Below are positions 36,692 through 47,231 of a stretch of 64,000 nucleotides of DNA, in pieces. The number at the start of each line of letters is the position of its first letter. The stretch's first letter is position 1. The stretch is from Arthrobacter bussei. Lineage in GTDB: Bacteria > Actinomycetota > Actinomycetes > Actinomycetales > Micrococcaceae. Below the pieces are notes generated by a model. That model saw nothing but the letters and a program-made list of their open reading frames with translations, had not been told where the DNA came from and searched no databases. The translations under genes and the position numbers were made by a program. The stretch lies in assembly GCF_009377195.2 (NCBI RefSeq), contig NZ_VJXX01000006.1, positions 1 to 64,000 of the forward strand, read 5' to 3'.

Positions 36692-38347
36692 TCACTCACT
36701 GGGCTTGGTGTCACCGATCGACGCCGCATCGAGGATGCGGTAGGCATAACCCTGCTCCGCCAGGAAGCGCTGGCGCTTCGCGGCGAAATCCTGGTCGAGG
36801 GTGTCGCGGGCGACGACGGTGTAGAACCGTGCCGCACGGCCGTCCGCCTTCGGCCGCAGGAGCCGCCCGAGCCGCTGGGCCTCCTCCTGCCGGGAGCCGA
36901 AGGACCCCGAGACCTGGATGGCGACCGACGCCTCGGGGAGGTCGATGGAGAAGTTCGCGACCTTGGACACGACGAGCACATGGATCTCCCCGGACCGGAA
37001 GGCGTCGAACAACCGCTGCCGCTCCCTGACGGTGGTCTCGCCCTTGATGACGGGCGCGTCGAGGCGTGCGCCGAGGTCGTCCAGCTGGTCGATGTACTGC
37101 CCGATCACGAGCAGCTGCTCACCCTCGTGCGCGGCGACGAGGCGCTCCACGACGTCGGACTTCGTGTCCGACGTCGCGCACAGCCTGTACTTGTCGCCGT
37201 CCTCCGCCATCGCGTACGCGACGCGCTCGTCGCGCGGCAGGTCGACCCGGACCTCGACGCAGTCGGCGGGTGCGATGTAGCCCTGGGCCTCGATGTCCTT
37301 CCACGGTGCGTCGTAGCGCTTCGGCCCGATGAGCGAGAAGACCTCCCCCTCCCGGCCGTCCTCGCGTACGAGCGTCGCCGTGAGGCCCAGCCTGCGGCGG
37401 GCCTGCAGGTCCGCCGTCATCTTGAAGATCGGTGCGGGCAGGAGGTGGACCTCGTCGTACACGATCAGCCCCCAGTCATTGGCGTCGAGGAGCTCGAGAT
37501 GCGGGTACAGCCCGCCCCGCTTCGTCGTGAGCACCTGGTAGGTGGCGATCGTGACCGGTCGCACCTCCTTGACGGCGCCCGAGTACTCGCCGATCTCCTC
37601 CTCCGTCAGGGACGTCCGCTTGAGCAGCTCGTCCTTCCACTGCCGCGCGGAGACGGTGTTGGTGACCAGGATCAGGGTGGTGGTCTGGCTCGTGGCCATC
37701 GCGGCGGCGCCGACGAGGGTCTTGCCGGCACCGCACGGCAGGACGACGACGCCCGACCCGCCCGCCCAGAAGTTCTCGACCGCGAGCTTCTGGTAGGGGC
37801 GGAGCGTCCAGCCGTCCTCGGCAAGGACGATCGGGTGCGGTGTGCCGTCGACATAGCCTGCGAAGTCCTCGGCCGGCCAGCCCAGCTTGAGCAGCAACTG
37901 CTTCAGCTGGCCACGCTGGGAGGAGTGCACGACGACGGTCTCGCCGTCGATGCGCGGGCCGAGCAGCGGCTGGATCTTCTTCGCATGCAGCACCTCCTCG
38001 AGGACGGGGTAGTCCGTGGTGCGCAGGACCAGTCCGTGCTGGGGGTCCTTCTCGAGGCGCAGGCGGCCGTACCGGGACATCGTGTCCTCGATGTCGATGA
38101 GGAGGGCATGGGGGACCGGGAAACGTGAGTACTTCAGGAGGGTGTCGAGCACGCGTTCGGCATCGAGTCCGGCAGCCCGGGCGTTCCACAGGCCGAGCGG
38201 GGTGAGGCGGTAGCTGTGCACGTGCTCGGGCGCGCGCTCCAGTTCCGCGAAGGCAGCGATCGCATGGCGCGCCTCGGTGGCCTGCTCGTGGTCCACCTCG
38301 AGCAGGATGGTCTTGTCGCTCTGGACGATCAGCGGGCCGTCAACCAT
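36692..38347 (-). CDS. XPB-type DNA repair helicase
   Basis: A 551-residue superfamily 2 helicase resembling the eukaryotic XPB/ERCC3 and archaeal XPB. An N-terminal domain (1-180) precedes the motor: Walker A VVLPCGAGKTLVG (motif I), motif Ia VTNTVSARQW, DEVH in VYDEVHLLPAP (motif II), LGLTATLVRED (motif III), and motif VI QRLGRLLRPK. It unwinds DNA for repair or transcription; the bacterial role is not well defined. The start overlaps the stop of the preceding gene by 8 bases. Confidence 0.93.
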   Translation of the reverse strand: MVDGPLIVQSDKTILLEVDHEQATEARHAIAAFAELERAPEHVHSYRLTPLGLWNARAAGLDAERVLDTLLKYSRFPVPHALLIDIEDTMSRYGRLRLEKDPQHGLVLRTTDYPVLEEVLHAKKIQPLLGPRIDGETVVVHSSQRGQLKQLLLKLGWPAEDFAGYVDGTPHPIVLAEDGWTLRPYQKLAVENFWAGGSGVVVLPCGAGKTLVGAAAMATSQTTTLILVTNTVSARQWKDELLKRTSLTEEEIGEYSGAVKEVRPVTIATYQVLTTKRGGLYPHLELLDANDWGLIVYDEVHLLPAPIFKMTADLQARRRLGLTATLVREDGREGEVFSLIGPKRYDAPWKDIEAQGYIAPADCVEVRVDLPRDERVAYAMAEDGDKYRLCATSDTKSDVVERLVAAHEGEQLLVIGQYIDQLDDLGARLDAPVIKGETTVRERQRLFDAFRSGEIHVLVVSKVANFSIDLPEASVAIQVSGSFGSRQEEAQRLGRLLRPKADGRAARFYTVVARDTLDQDFAAKRQRFLAEQGYAYRILDAASIGDTKPSE

Positions 38348-40754
38348 CGGATGGGCTCCCTTCGAGGATCTCCACGTCCATGACGCGGTGTACGGATACG
38401 ACTTTCTCCACCTGGTTCTCGGGATCGAACACGCGCAGGCGGCCTCCCGAGACGGAGAGGGGAACGAGGATCTGGCGCACGTGGTTCCCCTCGCTGTCCG
38501 CCGTGCCGAGCCGGATACGGCTGCGGGACCTGATGGCGGCCCGCAGCGTCTCCAGGCCGAGCAGCGTCTCGCTGTCCGACGCCGCGGGGTGGTCCGCGGA
38601 TCCCGGCCGGGCCGAACGGAGCGTCGCCAGCTGAGCTGCGACCTCCTCCTCGGCGACCGACCAGGGGTTGAGTCGCGAACGCAGCTGCTCCGGTGGCATA
38701 CGGTACTGGCCGGGCTCCCGGTCGGTATCGGTACGCGCGGAGGTGGTGGGCACGGAGCCGGTGGCATCCGTGGCGGGGGAGAACCCGAGATCACGCAGGA
38801 GTGCGACCAGTTCCTGCGGTGACGCGGCCGAGACCAGCACTGTCGGGGCGATCTGCACGACCCCCAGCACCGCGGCGCGCGGATCGGCGAGGACAGTGGC
38901 CGCGACGGCGTCGTCCTCGGTCCTCACGTAGCTGCCGGCACGCCCGACCCGGAGGCTCCCGTACCGGGATGCGGTGTCCTCGACGAGGTAGGTCAGCGCC
39001 TGCGGGATCTCGGTGGCCGAGTGCAGGGCGAGGAAGGCGAGGATGGAGGGTGCGTCCTCACCGGCGTCGAGTGCTCCGCGGATGGAGTCGGCGGAGAAGC
39101 GGTAGGTGGTGGCCGGCCCCTGACCCTCCGGGGTGGACATCCGCAGGAGCCCTCGCGCGACGTCGGGCTCCAGGTAGCCGGGCGCGACCGCGGTGAGGTC
39201 GGCCTGCAGGACCACGTGGGAGACAGGGGTGGGCAGGGCCTCGCGCACGGAACGGGCGGCCTCCTCGAGCCGACCCTCCGCGACGAGCCGACCGGCGTCC
39301 GTGAGTGCGCCGCCGCCGGTGAGGCCGAGCGATTGCGCCTCGGCGAGCATGCCGGGGAGAAGGCGGGTGAACCGACGCTGCAGGCGGGGCTGGTGCCAGG
39401 TCGCGAGGGCGATGACGGCCTGGTCCGTGAGCACGGGCAGCTGGGGACCGGACGGTTCCGCGCCGCCCGCCGGCGACAGCTCGGTGGCCACGGACAGCAA
39501 TCGCTGGCGCACCATGGGTGCGTCGGGCCGCGACGCCTCGGCGGCGAGCGTGTTGATACCCGTTCCGTCCGGCAGACGTGATCCGACGAGCGCCGGTGCA
39601 CGGTCGACGGCGAGCCACCCCTCGACCAGCAGGAGCCACTGCGCGTCCCGTCCGAGCGCCTCCCACGCGTCGAGCCGTGACGCCTTCCATCTCGAGTCGT
39701 CCGGGTCCAGGGTCAGGAGACCGACGGCGGCGGCGAGTTCCAGCAGCCACGCGGCGTCGGCCTCGCTCACGCGCAGGGCCTCCCGCACCCGGCGCAGTTC
39801 GCGGACGCCGACCCCGCCGGACCGCAGGGTGGTGACGGGGGCGGCCGCCACCGAACCGAGGAGCGCGGTCATGAGCCGGAGCGTCTCGGCGATGGCCCCG
39901 AAGGAGGCGTTGTCCCGCAGCGCCGGCCGCGTGGTGCGCTCGATCTCGAGGGGTGGTGCGACGTCGAGCGCGGTGAAGACGGTGTGGCCCCGCAGGGCGA
40001 TCCCCACGCCGCGCGGCAGCTCGACGTGCAGCGCGTCCAGGGGCGCGAGGAGGCAGCGATCCAGCAGCCACCGCACGGCCGGCGTGACCCCGCCGTTGGA
40101 GGCGGTGTCGGTCGCCGTCGAACCCACGGGTGCGTCCCGCAACCTGGCCAGCAGCGCCGAGGCTCCTTCGGGTGCGCCGGCGAGGACATCCTGCCAGGCC
40201 GCGGGCTGCGACGTGATGCTGTCGATGATCCGTGCCGCGGCGGCTGACGTCAGGGCCTCGCTCGAGGACCCGGGTGCGAGCAACGGCACGGCATCGACGA
40301 GCGCCGGACCGAAACGGGGGACGGTACGGGCGAGGGTGCGGAACGGGCGCCCGAGCCCTGCCGGGTATGGACCGAGGGCGTCCGCCAGGGCACCCACCGG
40401 GAGCAGCCCGCCCTCGGGAGCCACGGCCAGGAGGGCGCGTTCCACCAGCCTGGACAGGATGACCTTCAGCACGTCGCCGTCGGAGCCGGGCAGCGCAGCG
40501 GCCAGGCGGGCGCGGTCGACGGCGCCGCCGTCGTCCTCGCTGAGGACCGTGACGGTCTCCAGGACCTGCAGCTCCGGCCGGTTGACGTTGTCCAGGGCAC
40601 GCTGCAGGCTGGCACGCGTGGAGGCCCGAGCCGCGAGCGCGGCGAAATCGGGCACCGCGGGAAGGATGAGGTCGGGCCGGAGCGTGAGCAGTCGGCGCAG
40701 GTCGTCATCGCTCCGGCGGGCCAGCTGATCGGCCAGTGCTCGGATTGCGGACAT
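38340..40754 (-). CDS. Helicase-associated (Helicase_C_3) protein
   Basis: An 804-residue protein found with XPB-type helicases in actinobacteria. Its C-terminal region carries the helicase-associated domain (about 530-700), including LRVGRAGSYVRTEDDAVAAT; the final segment, around RSRIRLGTADSEGNHVRQILVP, resembles WYL-like domains. The N-terminus has LADQLARRSDDDLRRLLTLR. No ATPase motif is seen. It probably partners the helicase; its own activity is unknown. The 8-base overlap shows coupling. Confidence 0.85.
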   Translation of the reverse strand: MSAIRALADQLARRSDDDLRRLLTLRPDLILPAVPDFAALAARASTRASLQRALDNVNRPELQVLETVTVLSEDDGGAVDRARLAAALPGSDGDVLKVILSRLVERALLAVAPEGGLLPVGALADALGPYPAGLGRPFRTLARTVPRFGPALVDAVPLLAPGSSSEALTSAAAARIIDSITSQPAAWQDVLAGAPEGASALLARLRDAPVGSTATDTASNGGVTPAVRWLLDRCLLAPLDALHVELPRGVGIALRGHTVFTALDVAPPLEIERTTRPALRDNASFGAIAETLRLMTALLGSVAAAPVTTLRSGGVGVRELRRVREALRVSEADAAWLLELAAAVGLLTLDPDDSRWKASRLDAWEALGRDAQWLLLVEGWLAVDRAPALVGSRLPDGTGINTLAAEASRPDAPMVRQRLLSVATELSPAGGAEPSGPQLPVLTDQAVIALATWHQPRLQRRFTRLLPGMLAEAQSLGLTGGGALTDAGRLVAEGRLEEAARSVREALPTPVSHVVLQADLTAVAPGYLEPDVARGLLRMSTPEGQGPATTYRFSADSIRGALDAGEDAPSILAFLALHSATEIPQALTYLVEDTASRYGSLRVGRAGSYVRTEDDAVAATVLADPRAAVLGVVQIAPTVLVSAASPQELVALLRDLGFSPATDATGSVPTTSARTDTDREPGQYRMPPEQLRSRLNPWSVAEEEVAAQLATLRSARPGSADHPAASDSETLLGLETLRAAIRSRSRIRLGTADSEGNHVRQILVPLSVSGGRLRVFDPENQVEKVVSVHRVMDVEILEGSPSDG

Positions 40755-40859
40755 CCCTCCAAGGCTACCCGGCGCCTCCGACAGAGCCGGGCCGGGGGAG
40801 CAGGCCCGATGCGTGCGCGGAGACCGGGACCGGCGCCGGGACCCGTGCCCACACCGGTG

Positions 40860-41159
40860 TCAGGACCGGCGTCGCGCCAGGGCGGACAGCACCACGAGGG
40901 CAGCCATGAGGAGGAACGCGATGGGCAGGCAGAAGTAGGACGCCAGGACGAAGCCGGGCCACACCGTTCCGCCCAGGAGGGCGGTGAGGAGGATCGCCGC
41001 GAGCGCGATCAGGCCGATCACGGCGCAGGCGACTGCGGCCACGGAGAGGACCAGCCGGCCACGACCTGCGGGTCCGCCGGGAACCTCGCCGTCGCGCTCG
41101 GCAGGGGCGCCGACCGACCGCCGCGAGGGGGCATCCGGGGCTGGTTCGTCAGGGATCAT
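40860..41159 (-). CDS. Small membrane protein, 99 residues
   Basis: A 99-residue protein with a polar N-terminus (~35) and two membrane helices (about 36-62 and 70-93). The C-terminus is ALARRRS. No motif known. The ATG has only a weak ribosome site (GGACGGCT). It stands between the helicase pair and the cold-shock gene, which is divergent from it. Function unknown. Confidence 0.65.
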   Translation of the reverse strand: MIPDEPAPDAPSRRSVGAPAERDGEVPGGPAGRGRLVLSVAAVACAVIGLIALAAILLTALLGGTVWPGFVLASYFCLPIAFLLMAALVVLSALARRRS

Positions 41160-41331
41160 AGCCGTCCAAGACTACAAGAACCACGGCCGGGGAGCTGCCG
41201 GGGAAGCTATATCCTAGGAGACACAGACTTCCCCGGAGGCGGCAGCCCGCCCCGGCACCAGGCGGTGCACGGACCCGGGACCACCACCGCAGGCGCTGGC
41301 CGCCCGGTTCAGTTAAGAAGAGGTAGACGAC

Positions 41332-41715
41332 GTGCCCATCGGCAAAGTCAAGTGGTTCGACGTGGACAAGGGCTTCGGTTTCGTGGCCACGGACGACGGC
41401 AAGGAAGTGTTCCTGCACGCCTCGGCCCTGCCGGCCGGCGTCAGCGAGGTGAAGGTCGGCACCAAGCTCGAGTTCGGCGTCGCCGACGGCCGCCGCGGAC
41501 TGCAGGCGCTCTCCGCGCGGATCCTGGAGCAGGCGCCGTCGGTCGTGAAGGCGACCCGCAAGAGCGCGGACGACATGGCGGTCATCACCGAGGACCTCAT
41601 CAAGCTGCTCGACGCCGTGTCCAACGGACTCCGCAAGGGGCGCTACCCGGAGAAGGCCCACGCGACGAAGGTGGCCGCGGTTCTCCGAGCGGTGGCCGAC
41701 GACCTCGACGCGTAG
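41332..41715 (+). CDS. Cold-shock domain protein with C-terminal extension
   Basis: A 127-residue protein. The first ~65 residues are a cold-shock domain: GKVKWFDVDKGFGFVATDDG (RNP1 region KGFGFV) and DVFLH-like KEVFLHASAL. The remaining ~60 residues (VVKATRKSADDMAVITEDL onwards) are helical and unlike classical CspA, which stops at about 70. It binds single-stranded RNA or DNA as an RNA chaperone; the extension may bind partners. GTG start with AAGAGGTAGACGAC upstream. A leader of about 110 bases follows a -10-like TATATC near 41209. Together with DUF3027 it is a conserved actinobacterial pair. Confidence 0.9.
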   Translation: MPIGKVKWFDVDKGFGFVATDDGKEVFLHASALPAGVSEVKVGTKLEFGVADGRRGLQALSARILEQAPSVVKATRKSADDMAVITEDLIKLLDAVSNGLRKGRYPEKAHATKVAAVLRAVADDLDA

Positions 41716-41724
41716 GCTTCGACC

Positions 41725-42420
41725 ATGACCACGACCAACCCGGACACCGCCGGCGGCGACGCCCCGGCCGGCGACACCACGATGCTCGACGACGGCGACG
41801 CCGTCGTCGAGGTGCTCGCGGAGGCGCCCAGGAAGCCGCGTGCCTCTCGCCGCATCCCGAAGTCTGACGCCGTGCTCGAGGCCGCGGTCGAGCGTGCTCG
41901 CGCGGCTGTGCTCGAGGTGGCCCCGGAGTCCCAGATCGGCCGGCACGTATCCGCCGTGATCGAGGGCGAGCGCCTCGTGACGCACCGCTTCGAGGCGTTC
42001 CTGCCGGGATACGGCGGGTGGCAGTGGTACGCGAGCGTGGCACGCGTCGCGAGGAGCAAGGACGTCACCGTGTGCGAGGTGGGACTGCTGCCGTCCGCGG
42101 CGTCGCTCCTGGCGCCCGAGTGGCTGCCCTGGTCCGAGCGGGTGCGTCCGGAGGACTCCGCGACGGATGACGCCGGCCTGCCGGACGGAGCAGCTCCCGC
42201 TGCGGCACCGCAGGCGGGCGTGGCAGGGACGGACGAGGCAGCGGAGGACTCGATGGGCGGGGTCACAGATGCATCGGGTCCCGCTCCGTCGGCCCAGCGC
42301 GGGGACGACGACGACGCCGTTCCCGAGGCCGGACCCGCACCGACCGACGCCGCAGCCGGAGAACCCCCGGCCACGGAGGACGGATCTGCCGCCTCCACGG
42401 GACAGCCCGACGACGAGTGA
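41725..42420 (+). CDS. DUF3027 protein
   Basis: A 231-residue protein of the actinobacterial DUF3027 family. The conserved part (about 45-150) has GRHVSAVIEGERLVTHRFEA, then YGGWQWYASVARVARS and LLPSAASLLAPEWLPWSERV. The C-terminal ~80 residues are acidic, Ala/Pro-rich and probably disordered. It begins 9 bases after the cold-shock gene, so the two are cotranscribed. Function unknown. Confidence 0.88.
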   Translation: MTTTNPDTAGGDAPAGDTTMLDDGDAVVEVLAEAPRKPRASRRIPKSDAVLEAAVERARAAVLEVAPESQIGRHVSAVIEGERLVTHRFEAFLPGYGGWQWYASVARVARSKDVTVCEVGLLPSAASLLAPEWLPWSERVRPEDSATDDAGLPDGAAPAAAPQAGVAGTDEAAEDSMGGVTDASGPAPSAQRGDDDDAVPEAGPAPTDAAAGEPPATEDGSAASTGQPDDE

Positions 42421-42454
42421 CCGCCGTGGGTCGCCGGGGCGGGAAGGAAGGAGC

Positions 42455-43732
42455 ATGAGCACCTTCCGCTCGCTCGGCATCCACAACTACAGGCTCTGGT
42501 TCATCGGCGCGCTGATCTCCAACATCGGTACCTGGATGCAGCGGACCGCCCAGGACTGGCTGGTCTACGACATCCTCACACCCCAGAACGCCTCGGCGCT
42601 CGGGATCGTGATGGCCCTCCAGCTGGGGCCGCAGCTCGTCATCGCGCCGTGGGCCGGACTGATCGCCGATACCGTCGACCGCAGGAAGCTCCTCGCCACC
42701 ACGCAGATCGCCATGGCGCTGCTCGGCATCGGACTCGGCCTCATGGTCCTCCTCGACGTCGCCGTCCTCTGGCACGTGTATGCGTTCGCGCTGGCACTCG
42801 GCGTCGTCTCCGCCTTCGACGCCCCGGCACGGCAGGCGTTCGTCTCGGACCTGGTGCGTGACGACTACCTCCCGAACGCCGTCGCCCTCAACAGCGCATC
42901 CTTCAACGGCGCCCGCCTCATCGGTCCCGCCGTCGCCGGGCTGCTCACGGCGGGGGTCGGACCGGGCTGGGTCTTCATGATCAACGCCCTGACGTTCGGC
43001 GCGATGGTCTACGTCCTCCTGGTGATGCGGGCCTCCGAGCTCAACAGCCAGCCACGGCAGGCGCCCGGCAAGGGCCGGATCCGCGAGGGGTTCCGCTACG
43101 TGCGGCACCGCCCGGACCTGATGATCGTGATGCTGGCGATCTTCATCGTCGGCACCTTCGGGCTCAATTTCGCCGTGTTCATCGCGGCGATGGCGAGGAC
43201 CGAATTCGGGCAGGACGCCGGTGTCTTCGGGGTCCTCTCGTCGGTGATGGCCGTCGGTTCGGTGGCCGGCGCCCTGCTCTCCGCCCGGCGGGAACGGCCG
43301 CGGCTCAGGTTCGTCTTCGGGGCCTCTGCGGCCTTCGGCCTGGCCTGCGTACTGGCGGCGCTGGCCCCGAATCTCTGGCTCTTCGGGCTGGCCCTGGTGC
43401 CGGTGGGACTATTCGCGCTGACCCTGATGACCAGTGCCAACGCCTATGTCCAGACGACCACGGACCCCGGCATGCGGGGGCGCGTCATGGCCCTGTACTT
43501 CGCGATCTTCCTCGGTGGCACGCCCCTCGGCGCGCCCGTCGTCGGCTGGGTGTCCGACACGTTCGGACCCCGCTGGAGCCTCGGCGTGGCCGCTGCATCC
43601 GGCCTGCTCGCCGCCGCGGTCGGCATCTACTGGGCGTGGCGGTACCACGAGGTGCGGTTGCGGTACGACCGCTCGGCGCCGCGGCGCCTGCGCCTCGACC
43701 ACGAGGCGGGCGCTGCGGACCCCTCCCCGTAG
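42455..43732 (+). CDS. MFS transporter, EntS/Bmr-like
   Basis: A 425-residue major facilitator with about 12 hydrophobic segments. It opens FRSLGIHNYRLWFIGALISN with GTWMQRTAQDWLVYD, typical of the EntS-type (MFS_3) family that exports siderophores or drugs; GLIADTVDRRKLL is motif A. The substrate is unknown. The start ATG has GGAAGGAAGGAGC upstream. It follows DUF3027 by 34 bases and may be in the same transcript. Confidence 0.88.
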   Translation: MSTFRSLGIHNYRLWFIGALISNIGTWMQRTAQDWLVYDILTPQNASALGIVMALQLGPQLVIAPWAGLIADTVDRRKLLATTQIAMALLGIGLGLMVLLDVAVLWHVYAFALALGVVSAFDAPARQAFVSDLVRDDYLPNAVALNSASFNGARLIGPAVAGLLTAGVGPGWVFMINALTFGAMVYVLLVMRASELNSQPRQAPGKGRIREGFRYVRHRPDLMIVMLAIFIVGTFGLNFAVFIAAMARTEFGQDAGVFGVLSSVMAVGSVAGALLSARRERPRLRFVFGASAAFGLACVLAALAPNLWLFGLALVPVGLFALTLMTSANAYVQTTTDPGMRGRVMALYFAIFLGGTPLGAPVVGWVSDTFGPRWSLGVAAASGLLAAAVGIYWAWRYHEVRLRYDRSAPRRLRLDHEAGAADPSP

Positions 43733-43745
43733 GCGGAAGGTCCCT

Positions 43746-43790
43746 GCCGCCGTCCTGCAGGCGCCGTCCTGCAGCTGCTGGAACGGCGGC
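43746..43790. terminator. Possible terminator between MFS gene and serC
   Basis: GCCGCCGT at 43746-43753 pairs with ACGGCGGC at 43783-43790 across a 29-base loop that contains two copies of CCGTCCTGCAG. It lies between converging genes but the loop is long. Confidence 0.4.
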
Positions 43791-43799
43791 ACCGCCGGT

Positions 43800-45862
<2,063 letters not shown>

Positions 45863-45872
<10 letters not shown>

Positions 45873-45978
45873 CGGCTCGACCGCCGCTCCCTGACGGTGC
45901 TCGACCGCCGCTGCCTGACGGTGCTCGACCGCCGCTGCCTGACGGCTCGACCGCCGCTCCCTGACGGTGCTCGACCCG
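45863..45978. repeat. Five tandem 22/24-bp repeats at dtxR 3' end
   Basis: Copies begin at 45863, 45885, 45909, 45933 and 45955 with lengths 22, 24, 24, 22 and 24 (consensus CGCTGCCTGACGG(TG)CTCGACCGC, second copy type CGCTCC). The first copy includes the dtxR stop codon. The array looks like a recent expansion of the gene end. It carries no frame that looks real. Confidence 0.88.
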
Positions 45979-46055
45979 GGTCTATGCGGCGCCGGCACGG
46001 CGCAGACTTCGCGCCCGGGCAGACCATGGATGGTCGCCGTCACCAAGAACATACC

Positions 46056-46100
46056 GTTCCGTGACCGGAACGTGACATAGGGCGCTTTCTGTTGTAGCCT
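46056..46100 (+). promoter_or_regulatory. Promoter with upstream palindrome for the riboswitch-NlpC unit
   Basis: GTTCCG-TGAC-CGGAAC (46056-46071) is a perfect 6-4-6 palindrome touching a -35-like GTGACA (46072-46077); 17 bases later stands -10-like TAGCCT (46095-46100). The predicted start is about 35 bases before the riboswitch. Confidence 0.55.
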
Positions 46101-46144
46101 TCATCTCGTGCCAAATTCGCTCTAGATCCGGCACCCTCCTGCAA

Positions 46145-46310
46145 ATCGCCTAGCTCTGCCATTGCCGGAGGTCCGTCCGCACCATCGCATGGCAGAGGCG
46201 GGGGAACCAATTTCGGGTTTCTACACAGAAATCCTTGGGGTTAAGTCGCTTGCTCACGCAGCGGCCGGGTGACTCCCATCCGAATCCGACAGCTCACCTC
46301 GCAGGCGTTG
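46145..46310 (+). promoter_or_regulatory. Cyclic di-AMP riboswitch (ydaO/yuaA class)
   Basis: The leader matches the ydaO motif as I know it from actinobacterial cell-wall genes. Long stem CTCTGCCAT (46154-46162) / ATGGCAGAG (46189-46197) is followed by GGGGGAACC, then ATCCTTGGGGTTAAG, and the 3' half GCCGGGTGACTCCCATCCGA, CGACAGCTCACCTCGCAGGC. The outer stem may be CGCCT (46147-46151) / AGGCG (46303-46307). Cyclic di-AMP usually turns such genes off. It ends 17 bases before the GTG of a secreted NlpC/P60 gene. Confidence 0.88.
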
Positions 46311-46326
46311 GGAGAGGCAATCCAAC

Positions 46327-47208
46327 GTGTCCACCAGCTCTTCGCTGGGCCGCCACCGCGCGCCCAAGACGGTCAGCCCGCTGACCACCCTGTCGACAGC
46401 AGTCGCATCCAACGCCGGTTTCGTCGGCCGCCAGGCAGCCGTCATCGTCGCCGCCTCCGGCCTCGTCCTCACGGCGGGCCTGCCGGCCCACGGCGTCACC
46501 ACCGCGGACCGTGAGGTCCAGTCCTCCACAGCCCTGACCGTCAGTCGCGTCGTCTCCGCCGAGGTCACGGTCCCGGCCACGGCGAAGGTCAGCTTCGAGC
46601 GGGTCGCCGTCGAGGTCACCCCCGCTCCCGAGCCCGTCGAGGAAGCCCCGGTCGTCGAGGCTCCCGCACCGGTCGCCGCCGTCGAGGCTCCCGCACCGGT
46701 CGCCGCCGTCGAGGCACCAGCGCCGGTCGTTCCCGCTGTGGAGGTCCCGGCCGCCGCGCCCGTCGCCGCCGTCGTCGCTCCGGTTGCCGTCGTCGCCGCT
46801 CCGGCCGCCGTCGTCGCCCCGGTCGCAGCAGCGCCTGTAGCCGCACCCGCGGCCCCGGCTCCGGCGCCCGCCGCCCCCGTGGAGCAGCCCGCCCCCGCAT
46901 CCGGTGTCGCCGCCGGACTCGTGGCCTCCGCCTACGGCCAGATCGGCATCGCGCAGGACTGCACCGCCATGGTCGAGACCGCCCTGCGCTCCGTCGGCAA
47001 GTCCGTCGGAGACCTGGCCCCGGGCCAGTTCTTCCAGTTCGGCGACGTCGTCGGCACGCCCGCCGCAGGCGATCTCGTCATCACCGGCGGCCACGTCGCG
47101 ATCTACGTCGGCAACGGCCAGGTCATCAGCGGTGGCCTCAACGGACTGAACACCGACATCCACAACCTGTCAGACCTTCCCGGCGCAAGCTTCGTCCGCG
47201 TCCGCTGA
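46327..47208 (+). CDS. Secreted NlpC/P60-type cell-wall hydrolase, copy 1
   Basis: A 293-residue protein. An N-terminal signal-like segment (GRQAAVIVAASGLVLTAGLP, about 35-54) is followed by a long Ala/Pro/Val/Glu-rich linker with repeated VEAPAPVAA, then a C-terminal domain (about 195-293) with the catalytic Cys in QIGIAQDCTAMVETALRSVG and His in GGHVAIYVGNGQVI. Such enzymes cut peptidoglycan stem peptides. The GTG start lies 17 bases after the riboswitch. It shares layout and signal segment with the next gene. Confidence 0.88.
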   Translation: MSTSSSLGRHRAPKTVSPLTTLSTAVASNAGFVGRQAAVIVAASGLVLTAGLPAHGVTTADREVQSSTALTVSRVVSAEVTVPATAKVSFERVAVEVTPAPEPVEEAPVVEAPAPVAAVEAPAPVAAVEAPAPVVPAVEVPAAAPVAAVVAPVAVVAAPAAVVAPVAAAPVAAPAAPAPAPAAPVEQPAPASGVAAGLVASAYGQIGIAQDCTAMVETALRSVGKSVGDLAPGQFFQFGDVVGTPAAGDLVITGGHVAIYVGNGQVISGGLNGLNTDIHNLSDLPGASFVRVR

Positions 47209-47231
47209 ACACCACACACGGAGAATTCCCC

